A DNA stretch of 64,000 nucleotides from Exobasidium rhododendri (Eukaryota; Basidiomycota; Exobasidiomycetes; Exobasidiales; Exobasidiaceae). Position 1 is the first letter of the stretch. The number at the start of each line of letters is the position of its first letter. The DNA is taken from assembly GCA_026210745.1 (NCBI GenBank), contig CP110632.1, positions 4,401,001-4,465,000 on the forward strand, written 5' to 3'. The position numbers and the translations under genes are program-made. This document shows positions 49,861-60,100 of the stretch, in pieces. The notes beneath the pieces are model-generated. The model had not been told where the DNA came from. It worked only from the letters and a program-made list of their open reading frames with translations, and ran no database searches.

Positions 49861-50400
49861 ATGATTAAAACTCTCCTCAACGTGGCCATGTTGTCCCTGG
49901 CATTGGTACTTCTTACGTCGCCTTTTGTCAACTGTGCAAATGTACCTCGTGATCGTGTTACCAAACGTGCGGACTATATTGACATTCCCAAGTGTGTCCT
50001 CTATCAGGAAAGTGATGAAGGTCAAAGCAAGAAGGGCAAGAGATGGGACAGACTTGCTTGGCTGCCTTGGAACCCTGCATTGACTCCTGCTGATAGGCCT
50101 CAATACGTTCAACAAAGGTACGCTCTTGATGGCGTAGACACTTCTATCGGTGCTTCCTTTGGCCCGATCCTTGGGAATCCTTCTCAGAGTTCGCTTATTA
50201 ATTACGCCGAGCCGAGTGCGTGGCCAAAGAAAGCTGACAAGGCACAGTTGAAATACGTTTGGAATTTGAAGAACAACAGAGCACCCGTATCTTATTGGCT
50301 CATGGCAAAGGACGAACGTTGCATAGTCGACAACAATGATCTTCAATTCAAAAATGAGGATGTCGAAGTTCTCACAATCTTCCAGAGAAACAAGATATAA
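49861..50400 (+). CDS. Small secreted protein, diverged family S member 5
   Basis: Secreted protein of 179 aa on the opposite strand to members 1-4. Start 49861 was chosen over the in-frame ATG at 49780 because it puts a clean signal peptide first (MIKTLLNVAMLSLALVLLTS, cleavage near NCANV) and leaves room for the TATA-like box. A dibasic TKR at about residues 36-38, just after the signal peptide, is a possible Kex2 site. Distant family pattern: PKCVLYQES, KKGKRWDRL, AQLKYVWNLKNNRAPVSYWL, ERCIVD and VEVLTIFQRN. This keeps the N- and C-terminal cysteines and the aromatic-rich strand before them. Membership is inferred by eye; pairwise identity is low. Confidence 0.6.
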   Translation: MIKTLLNVAMLSLALVLLTSPFVNCANVPRDRVTKRADYIDIPKCVLYQESDEGQSKKGKRWDRLAWLPWNPALTPADRPQYVQQRYALDGVDTSIGASFGPILGNPSQSSLINYAEPSAWPKKADKAQLKYVWNLKNNRAPVSYWLMAKDERCIVDNNDLQFKNEDVEVLTIFQRNKI

Positions 50401-50679
50401 TAGGGTGGTGCAGGAAACACTATCGACGGATGATGAGATCGGCATACCGCAAGATCGTGCAGGGTGACTCGCAAATGTCAATCTTGCGCACTCCTCATCG
50501 TATACTAGTGTAGCGTCTTGTTCAACTTACCCACCCTCCCTTTCATTACTAATACTCTCCCCACCATTACTCACACATGCGTGCTGACCATCAGCGAGAC
50601 ACACACTCCTTCCAACTCGCAATCGAGCTTATTCTTTACCATGTTCAAATTTTAATTTACACATATCTTACACAAGATT

Positions 50680-52742
50680 TCACCTCGCTTCCCATTCATC
50701 TGCTTCTTCTTCATCGTCTTGACCGCTGACGGCAAAGTATTCTGCCGCACCTTGGCCACTATTCCCTTCTCCACCGAAAGCAGATTGCACATCATTGAGT
50801 GAGACTCCCGAAAGCTCAGGAAGCTGGTAGTAGGCGAAGATCCAGGTGAGAGCGCCGACGCCTGCAAAGATACCGAAAGAGCCCGCAGGCGTGACGACTG
50901 AAAGTGTAGAAGAAGAGGCAGGAAGATGAGACCAGGTTGGGGGGTCCAAGAGCTGTAACATCTCTACACATCTCTACACATCACTACTCACCTCTCACTA
51001 GATCTAGATACGTCGCTGAGATGATGAGGTTGCAAGTCCAATTTGTAGCAGTGGCCAACCCGCCACCGACGCCTCGAACATCGCCTGAAAAGATCTCACT
51101 CTGTACCAACCAAGGTACAATGCCGAGTCCAAGAGCGTAGAAGAAGAGGAAGAAAACCATCTGGAGACACGGAAGAAGGGTCGTTCAGTGCTCTCTCGCT
51201 GACCCATTCTGCTGCCCCCCAAAATGCTACTCACTGCTACGAGGGAGACATATGCCAAAGCACCCGCTGGAGGATGCTCAAGGATCGCACCGTCGTCCGT
51301 CTTCATAGCTTGACTATCGGTCACTTCTCCCGTCGGAATCTGACTCAAGGCAATCGATAGTCCGATCAAAGCAATCGTGGCTGCAGCCGTAGCTTGCAAT
51401 AGCAGCTTCCTCCTTCCTATTCGATCTACCAACCTCAATGCAATGGCTGTCCCTATCAGATTAGCAACTGCAATCGCAATGGCCGCTGAGTTGGGATTCG
51501 CCTTAAATCCAGCCATGAACAACAATCGGGATGAAAAGTAGAGGATGGAGTTGGCACCGACGAGCTGCTGACTTGCTTGAAGCCCACAAGCCAGAAAGAG
51601 CGCCTTTCGATTCCTTCCGTCGTTCCATAGCGAGGACAACTGAGTCTTCAGATTCTTTCCTTTACCGACGTCTCGATCGCCTGCTTCTGCGCCTGAAAGT
51701 GAGGATTGTGACGGTGAAGTTTCCATCTGTAGACTCTTTTCGATCTTGCGCACTTGTCTTGTGATTGTATCTTGGCTTGCGTGCGGATAAATACGAGCCA
51801 GGACATGACGTGCAGAAGTGTGCCTTCCTCGCGAGATCAACCATCGGGGCGATTCATCCAAATAGAAGAGACCTATCAATTGGATTATCGCTGGTACACC
51901 TCCTGCCAGGACCATCCATCTCCATCCATGGGGCAATGAATAGAATGCGGCATTGACTACATACGCTATCACCTGGCCTCCCGTGATGAGCAGAGAGTTG
52001 ATGGCGATGATTCTGCCTCGAATGGAAGTCGGAGCACATTCTGCCAAGTACGTCGGTACTATCATACTCGCCATGCCAACACCTAGACCGACCAAGACTC
52101 TTCCCAGCACCAACTCCCTGATCACCTGACTAGCTGCTTGCTCGAATGATCCCAGAGTAAAGAAAACGCCTGCTATGATCATGACCTTCTTCCTTCCCAG
52201 TCTTTCGCTCAATCTACCTGCCAGAAGTGCACCGACTATAGCGCCTACTGTTGTCGAGCTAACGATGATCTCTTGCTCAGAAGCTGAGAGTGTGTGACCG
52301 AGATCTTGATGAATAGCAACGAGCATGCCAGCGGCTACTCCAGTATCCTGCGACGAGGTTCATGTAGATTGTCAGGAAGAAGTGCCCCTTCTGGAATCCT
52401 TGCAGCAGCACGACCCATACCACTCACCCATCCAAATTGAAGTCCACCCAGGCATGCTACTGCTGTCAGCCTTCCCAGGTAGGGTGTATATCCTCCCTTC
52501 AGGTCATCTAGCTCATAGCTCTCCTCTTCCTCCTCTTCAACGTCGGTACTGCTCTCGCCCGCCCTGTTAATGCCATTGCTTGACCTTCCTCCGCTCGGCA
52601 TGGCTAGTGGCAGAAGTGGAAGCGGAGCAGGGTGAAACGGTATCGAGTCCACCTTTGCGAAAGATCCAATATGACTTGTAGTAGAGTCAAGGACCGTTTT
52701 AACTGTTGTATAGAGGGTCGTTGCGATTGGATTGCTCGGCAT
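50680..52742 (-). CDS. Sugar/myo-inositol transporter (MFS)
   Basis: Twelve-TM major facilitator of the sugar porter family, best matching proton-coupled myo-inositol transporters (Itr type), plasma membrane. Exons 52742-52428, 52347-51235, 51160-50992 and 50897-50680 give 604 aa. The acidic N-terminal domain (about 85 aa) leads into LTAVACLGGLQFGWDTGVAA. Sugar-porter signatures are GRLSERLGRKKVM, VPTYLAECAPTSIRGRI, YLDESPRWLISRGR, QQLVGANSILYFSS and VDRIGRRKLLL. The late exon holds VPWLVQSEIFSGDVRGVGGG. The Itr-like feature is the GGLQFG(Y/W)DTG start and the NWTCNLIIS segment. The exact substrate is uncertain. It is divergent from the carboxylate transporter. Confidence 0.87.
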
Positions 52743-53675
52743 TGACTGTTGCGATTCTATGGCATGGCGTTTTAGGTGCAGTAGAGGAAGGAGGCAGCGT
52801 TTCTCGATTTTAGCTTTTAGGTGTTGTCTGTCGATCGCGTTTTAGCTCGTAAAGTTGGACGGCGTTTCTAAAAGAAGTGGGCGCCAAACCGCACTCTCCA
52901 TACGCCCTCTCGCTTCGTCTCATCATCGATGCTCACATCTTGTGGGTGCGATCTTAGCGAGTGCCTTTGGATATGATTGCCTCGTGGAAGCTCATCGTCT
53001 GTCAAGCTTCTGTGTGGTACTTTCGACCCTGCAAAAGTTGCCTTTATCCTTTGTAGAGGAGGCGTAGTGCGAAGGTGTTGGTTTGATGATCACGGAATCT
53101 TACAAACCTGCTCTCGACAATCATCTTGGCATTCGACTTGCTTAACTCAAGGACGACAGCTGTGTGCAGGATACTTGCCGTCGTACTCAGCAATAGAGCC
53201 GGGCACTCTGATATCCTTGAGATGGAGGAAGTGCAGCACGGACCCAAAGGCCTGCTTGCCGCGCGATCACACCCTCTCTCCTTCTTGCATGATCCGCGGA
53301 GAGAGAGAAAGAAGCAGCTCTGTAAATACCGAGATGATCGGGAGAAGGTAGCGGAGGAGTTAAGGACCGGAGAATGATGTGAAGTAGCGGTGCGCCTGGC
53401 CAAGCGATCTCACTACGAGATGAAGCCCCGGGCTAAGCAGGAATAGATAGGAGGTGCAAAGTTCATTTCGGTCGGAAGTCAATCTTCATCGCCAGATACG
53501 ACTGTCCTATCAATGCCCCTCCTTCCGCCGTCGATCAGCACTCCTCTCCCATGATCCTGTCGACGGAGGAGTGAAGAGTCACTTACGCTATAAAAGATGC
53601 TGAGTCGATGTGCAATCTAATAGACAGACGAAAATTTCACCTCCACCCCGACTGACGACATTCTATCATACGGCC
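52743..53675. promoter_or_regulatory. Divergent intergenic region between two transporter genes
   Basis: About 0.9 kb carrying the promoters of the inositol/sugar transporter and the Jen-type transporter. A CTATAAAAG box at 53590-53598 lies about 80 bp before the Jen-type ATG. ORFs up to 124 codons on both strands look random. Confidence 0.5.
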
Positions 53676-55262
53676 ATGGCCAGCCTCGTCAAGGAGCTCC
53701 TCGCTGACTCCAAGAGTAATTTCCTCCTTCTCTTTAAAAAACAACCAAAAGAAAGTGTCACCTTCGTTCATCAAAATGGCAGTGAGCAAACGGTCATCGA
53801 GCCGACTCTGAAAGTGAAGAATCCAGTACAGATCTTGCGATCAGTTCCTGCTTTGCAATGGCTGTACTTCTCCTGTGGTTTCCTAACGCTCCTCAGCGAG
53901 ATGCTTGATCTATACCTGGTCATCATTCAGACGCAAAGGATTTCGGTCTACTACCATACGACACCTTCTGAAGTATCCAAAGCTTACGTATACGCTGCTT
54001 TTGTGAGAGTTCTTGGGGCAATTGTCTCAGGGATGGTCGCCGATTACATTGGACGCAAATACCCGATGCTCATCAACTTGACGCTATTGACACTACTTCA
54101 AATAGCCACTATCCATTGCACGACGATCGGATCATTCATCGGAGTGAGGACTTTGGCAGGCTTTCCTATGGGAGGGCTGTGGGGCTCTGCGGCAGCCATG
54201 GCAATGGATGGCTGTCCTATTGAAGCAAGAGGACTGATGAGCGGCTTGTATGCATCGGCTGGTCCGTTGGCATACGTCTTGGCATCGTGCATCATCTTGA
54301 GCTTCGGACTGGAGAGCTCGGCGTGGAAAGCAACATTCTGGGTAAGCGTTGGTCTGAGCACCTTTGCTCTGATAGTAAGATTGCTTGTACCGGAATCTCG
54401 ATCGGGCGTCAAATTGGTCACAGCGGGTCAAGGCCAAGCACCACCACTCAAAGGAATGGCAAAGGTGAAGCACTACCTGCAAGACCTGAAGCTGGCCATG
54501 AAGACGTCCTGGAAGCGATTCATCTACATGATTCTGATCGTCACAACTGTGTGGACTGCGCTTCAGGTCGCATACTCTTGCTACACTACCTTCCTCATCA
54601 CTGCAAGAGGGATGAACATCAAAGTAGCTAGTAGGATCAACATTGCGACCAAGATGGGTGGCTTCCTGGGAACGATCCTCGCTGGCACTGCCTCTGAATT
54701 CACCGGTAGAAGAAGGATGATGCTGCTCTCTTGCCTTGTCGTCTTGGTCCTCATACCTGCGTATATCTTGCCCACGTCGTTTGGAGGCTTGATAGCGGGA
54801 GGATTTTTCTTCAACCTCTTCTTTGACGGGAATCTGGCACTTCTTCCGGTCCATCTTAACGAGCTCTCGCCTGCTGCCTATCGAGCTCTCCTACCAGGGC
54901 TTGCTCATCAACTCGGGGGTCTCTTCTCCTCTGGTGCTCAAGTATTCGTCAATGAGCTTGCACAAGCATACCACGACACTTTCCACGGCAAGGTTGTCCC
55001 AGCGTACGGTTCCGTCATCATGATCCTCGCAGCGATATCGCTAGGCCAGCTCATTCAACTTATCGCTGTCGGTCCAGAGAATCACGGCGGTCACTTCGAG
55101 GAGGCAGGGGAAAGCGTGGAGGACAAAAGAGCTACCTTCTACAGCACCCCTATCCCCATGACTACATTGAGCTACGGGAAGCATGGCTCAGACTCTGACT
55201 CTGACTCCATGACAGACGCGCGCATGGACGAGAAGTACAAGAATGGCTACTCTTGGTCCTGA
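53676..55262 (+). CDS. Jen-type monocarboxylate/carboxylate MFS transporter
   Basis: Plasma-membrane MFS permease of the Jen1/sialate-lactate (SHS) family, which imports lactate, pyruvate or related carboxylates with protons. Single exon, 528 aa. Start 53676 (MASLVKELLADSK) was preferred over the in-frame ATG at 53610, because 53676 follows a TATA box at the usual distance and the extra leader looks untranslated. About 12 TM segments are seen. Motifs include MVADYIGRKYPMLINL (loop 2-3), RTLAGFPMGGLWGSAAAMAM, SGLYASAGPLAYVLAS and ASEFTGRRRMMLLSC (loop 8-9). The usual Jen signature NXX(S/T)HXX(S/T)QDXXXT was not found. Substrate assignment is therefore moderate, and it may be a diverged SHS-family member. 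Confidence 0.75.
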   Translation: MASLVKELLADSKSNFLLLFKKQPKESVTFVHQNGSEQTVIEPTLKVKNPVQILRSVPALQWLYFSCGFLTLLSEMLDLYLVIIQTQRISVYYHTTPSEVSKAYVYAAFVRVLGAIVSGMVADYIGRKYPMLINLTLLTLLQIATIHCTTIGSFIGVRTLAGFPMGGLWGSAAAMAMDGCPIEARGLMSGLYASAGPLAYVLASCIILSFGLESSAWKATFWVSVGLSTFALIVRLLVPESRSGVKLVTAGQGQAPPLKGMAKVKHYLQDLKLAMKTSWKRFIYMILIVTTVWTALQVAYSCYTTFLITARGMNIKVASRINIATKMGGFLGTILAGTASEFTGRRRMMLLSCLVVLVLIPAYILPTSFGGLIAGGFFFNLFFDGNLALLPVHLNELSPAAYRALLPGLAHQLGGLFSSGAQVFVNELAQAYHDTFHGKVVPAYGSVIMILAAISLGQLIQLIAVGPENHGGHFEEAGESVEDKRATFYSTPIPMTTLSYGKHGSDSDSDSMTDARMDEKYKNGYSWS

Positions 55263-55463
55263 ACAACACCTTCCCCAGCCCACGCTTCACCTTGCCAGCT
55301 CTCTCTTCTTATGTAAGATACGGTCCTTGAGTTATACTTTTCATAGTCCCGCATTAATCCCATTCATTCTTTCCTTCCACCGTCTCCGGCACAATATTTA
55401 CACGACCACATTAGATGCGGTGTGTGAACATCTGGTTAAGCAGAGGGGAGTACTTGGACAAGC

Positions 55464-56627
55464 TCAACAATCTCTGACGGACTTGATGCGACGGTAAGCT
55501 TCCTCATTATCACCAGATCCGAATTGCGGAGATCCAGGAAGAGGTTGGTGGAGCAGGTGAGAGGTAAAGTACTCGTCAGGCGCCCCGTGATGCAGCCTCA
55601 AAGAAGGGAAGGAACCCTGATAGTCCAACTGATGCTCAATGAAGAGGTCATCCAATTCTCCCTCAATAGATCGATCATGCTGTTGAGGTGGCGAAGAAAG
55701 GCTCAGATTCTCGACTGCAGAATTTGAAGAGAGGCTTGCCATCCCAGGAATCCTTTCAGACTTCGCACGTCGATCTTCGTCGACCGAGGGGGGATCCGAT
55801 GCATAATGAGAGTGGCTGCTACTTGGTCTAGGAGATTCGCGATCCTTGACAGCGCCTAAAGTGATGCCATCATGGTCACTCGAACTGCTGCTCGCCTCAC
55901 CATGGTTGTAGAACGTGTTTCTCATCTTCCTGTCGTAGGTGGCCTGGTCTATGACGCCTAATTCTTTTGCGAGCTTCAGCAGATGGATCTCCATGGCAAC
56001 CCTATCGATAGCAACCTTGGCACATCGCAGTCTCTGTTTGATGTTGATGACAAACGAAGGCCCAATCGCAATAGACATGCCTGCAACCGAGAGATTGAGA
56101 TCACCCGTCCCTCACCAGCAAGTAGCCTCTACGATCTACTCACGCTGTCCCCTCGCCACCCTGCTCCTCATGTCTTCTAGACTGCGCAGTCTGACATCTG
56201 CAATGATAGAAAGCAACGTCTTCCCATCTGGATACAATTGGAATGGATGACCTTGCGAAGACAGGGGCAGCAAGTCTTCTCTATGCATCATCTTCGGATC
56301 CCTCCCGCTCTTGCCGGGTTCTGCAGTCTCGTTCTTGCCTTTCATTGCAGAAGAAAGAACGCCAGCCTTTCTCTTCGCCCACACTGCATATGCCGCCTTA
56401 CTGTGACTGAGGGACTTGATTGCTTTCTTTCTGGTGTTTTTATATCGACTAACTTCGAGCTTTGTTGCGTCGACAGCAGACGAAGCTTGAGAGTCGACAG
56501 CTTCTTTGATAGAGGAAATACTGCACGGTCGACTTTCAGTAGGAGAAGTATTGTCGTGCGAAGTGAGAACAGGCAGGGCAGCTGCGAGCACAACCTGAGA
56601 AGATATCAAGAAGAGGCCTGCCCACAT
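55464..56627 (-). CDS. Secreted protein, paralogue of the 35.8-kb multi-module gene
   Basis: Predicted secreted protein of 366 aa. Exons 56627-56144 and 56080-55464 are joined by a phase 1 intron of 63 nt. The signal peptide is MWAGLFLISSQVVLAAALPV. Exon 1 ends with LLSIIADVRLRSLEDMRSRV, which lines up with IIADLASSVSEQERKKIRER at the end of exon 1 of the gene at 35773-37550. Exon 2 opens with a module (RLRCAKVAIDRVAMEIHLLK, then LAKELGVIDQATYDRKMRN) resembling the modules of that gene, entered through the same intron phase. So the two are distant paralogues with one versus three downstream modules. The C-terminal half is Ser/His/Asp-rich and probably disordered. Function unknown. Confidence 0.7.
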
Positions 56628-57150
56628 GTCTTGGACTGGGAAAACGGGATAGTAGAGGAAGCTGGGGTCTTAGTCAAGTGCTCTTCTTCACCACCTTTTC
56701 CTTCTTATCTGCAGCTGTCATCGCACCTGAACGTTCCATTGCGCCTATCAACCGAATAGACTTCTTTGAAGCAGCGCGGTCCTGCTATGTATCTCGGAAG
56801 AGAGCGACACACCGACATGGAGACCGACAAGTATGGCCAGCCAGCAGAAGCCAAGACAGAGGCCGCTTAGAAAAGAAGGACTCGCATGAAGCTGCGACTC
56901 GACTCTTTCGGTCGAGGGAGTGGCCACGATCGAATTGAAGGTAAAATCGAACGAAAGAAATTGCAGGAAGCTGACTCTTTTCTTTGTTCTCGTCGATACA
57001 AATGAGTGAGCTTGAATGAAGCGCACCGATATCTCCCCTCCTTTTGCACACTAATCTGGCCTTTTCCCTGCGCTGTCAATGATGCAACTGCCTGAGCGTA
57101 GCTTGGCGCACGATAATGATATATGATTTGTGGATGAATACAATGCCGCA
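56628..57150. other. Intergenic region between secreted gene and RNA helicase
   Basis: Promoter of the secreted gene and 3' flank of the helicase gene (both minus strand). Small ORFs are present on both strands but none has clear protein character. Confidence 0.45.
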
Positions 57151-60100
57151 TCACTCCTCTTTCCCCTCGCCCTCTTCGTCGTCGTTTTCGTCCTCTTCTT
57201 CCTCGTACAAAGCGCTTGCAGCCATTCGACCGGCCAAGAATGCCGTGTCCGTCTCTCGCTCCATTAGCGATGTTGAATGGCCGTTGCTTGCAGTGGTAGT
57301 AGCCGAATGGCTGACTCGGGCTGCGTACTCGAGAGCGCCCACTTGCTCGCTGCCGTCATCCTCCTCCTCCTCTTCATCTCTCTGCTCCTTCTCCTCATTC
57401 TTTCCCACACGCTGGAACACCTTGTTCCTCTTAGCATACGCAATGAAGCTCCTCCAATAGGGGTCCTGCCTCAACAGATTCGCATTTCCAACGACAATCA
57501 ACGCTTCTTGAGCCCGACTCAGCGCAACGCACAATCGCTTCCTCTCAAATACCAGCCCCAGACTCCTCTTTGCATCAATCTCCAGGAAGCGCGACGTACT
57601 GCGAACAGTGGATATGATCGTCACTCGATGTTCAGCACCTTGATATACCTCGACGTTTCCTACACTGATTGCTGCCAAGCCGGCCTTTCGAAGTTGCAAT
57701 CGGATCCTCCACACTTGCTCACGATAAGGAGTAATGACGGCAATGTCTTTCGCACGGACAAATGCACTCGACGACGGACTCTCGATGAAAGAAGCCTTGC
57801 CAGTCAGCGACTTGCACAGCTCCACCACCCGATCGGCCTCTTCACTGTTGTAGAAGCTGGCGCCTTCGTCGACCCATTCGTCCTTTGAGGCAATGTGCTC
57901 AAAGAGGAGAGGGACACCGTTGTTCGGGAACTTCCACGACGACAACTTCAGAGTGGATGGCGGAGCACACGGCAAGAGACAATCGTCGTAGAAAAGCATG
58001 CTGAAGACGTGCAACAAGGACGGGTTCCTGGCACGGTAGTTGCGGACCAGATGTGCGGCACATGCAGCAGCCGTGTCTTTACTGCTACTCCCCTCCCCTT
58101 GGGCCTTGTCTTCTGCATAGTCGCCCCTCAGCAAAGACTGCCTTGCTTGCTTTCGTAGTTCAGTCAGCTGACGATGATACACTTTCCGTTTTGACAGCCT
58201 CTCCAGCAGTGAGACGTCCAGACCGTGACTGCGAGCGTGATGGGAGTCAATTTGGGGACCGAGTTGAGCGATGTCTCCACAGAGTACTACAGTTGGGACC
58301 GCCTTGGTACTATCATGATAGCGCGAGGGGACGACCAGCAGTAGAGCGTTCGCTAGTTCTGCTTCACTGCTCTGTCCAGCTTCATCCACAAGCAGATGCG
58401 TCCAGTGTAGAGGAGGAGGAGTCTGTTCTTGGTACATCATCGAGACGATACTACCCTGCCATCTTCCTAGCTCCAAATTACTGACTTTACACAGGTGCAG
58501 TATGTGTATATCGTGTGTCGCCATGATCACTACCTTTGCCCTCATCAGCTTCTCCCATTCTGGCAGTCCAAATCTAGCAGTATGGTCCTTTCCGTTCCGT
58601 GCTTCATCGACAGAGCAGTACATCAAAAGCGCTTGCGGAACCTCTTCGAAGGTCCTTCTGGGGTCATTTATCCTGATCATCTCCTTTGGCGTGAGATGGT
58701 TGGCAAGCCGCAGTGCTAAAGTGTCGGCAGCCGTGACAGAAGGCGCAGTCAGGAGAATACGAGAGTCACCGTCGTGCCGAATGATCTGCAGCGTCGTCTC
58801 CACCAACGTCTTCGTCTTTCCTGTTCCAGGTGGGCCATGTATAAGAAAGGGAATCCTTCGACGTCGCGATAGCGTGATGTTACGCACCACCCTCTTCTGC
58901 TCTATGTTGAGCTTCTCGTCGTGCCAATTTGTCAAGTTCTCGACTGGGGCCATGTCCTCCACTCCCTCCGCATCATCATCTAGAGAAGGGAATAACCATC
59001 TCTTCATCACCTTTCCAGAGGCGTGTTCCTGCTTCCTTAGGTACTTTCCCACCCTCTCCACGCCGGCAAATACTTCAGAACTTCCCCGGAAAGCACTGCT
59101 TGTGAAGAGGATGTTGAATCGGGCCGTATGTACACCAGCGAACAGACTCTTCAGCTCGTCGACTAGACCATCGCACTTCACCACAATTAAGCCTGCCACC
59201 TTCTGTACAGCATAGACTTTTGCTTCGAATGCCAGCCTCAGCCAGGACTTTGCATTGGTGGCCAGCACCCGTAGTTGGAGCAGATCCCCCGTCACCAAGT
59301 TCGGGTAGTCCTCCCTGATACCTGGGAGCTTGAGTACGTACAAGTGATCCTTGCTCCAGGCGGGTGTCGGATTGCCCTCTTCGGGAAAGACGCTCAACTG
59401 CACATCAAAGAGAGACTGAGCTGCGAGAACTTCACGTCGATGCAGGAACTCCAGCTCCAACAAGGTCTTGAAGCGGTCAGCGTAAGAAGAAGGAAGAAAA
59501 GGTGGCAGCGGACTGATCATCTTTGAATCCGGTATGTTGTGTACTAAGACTGGTCCTGCAGTCTTTTCTTGACTGCCTATCGAGTCACCTTCTTGCGCCT
59601 GAGAGTTCGCTCCGATGGAGGCATGTGCAGAGCGCGGTGCTGCTTCTAGCTCGTCGGTACCATCATCTTGCAAGGCTTCTTCTAGTCCCTCTAGGCCATC
59701 TTGGTCTCCTCTCAGCCACGCTGAATCGACAGGAACCAAGTCTGAATCGTCTTGCTCTAATACGCTGTCTTCCCTGAGCCTCTCAACCTTCTCTTTCTCC
59801 TGCGCTTCGGCAATCAAAGCAAGGTCATCATCTGGATCACTGAAGACGAGCTTTCGAGGTAAGAAGCAAGAAACGAAAGCGTCGTAGTCGTAATTTGGCT
59901 CTTCAGGCAGAGGAATCAACTTGAATTGTGGATCCTCATTGATCGCTCGAAGCCAGCTGGGAACGTACGTGGAGGCATACTTGTCCAACGGTCCATTCAG
60001 TGATTCTACTTCATTTAGTTGCTTGGCTCGAGGTGAGGTCATAGAACTTGCCAAAGAAAGGCTCCTGGAATGATTGTCAGAAAGCACCGTAGAACCATTA

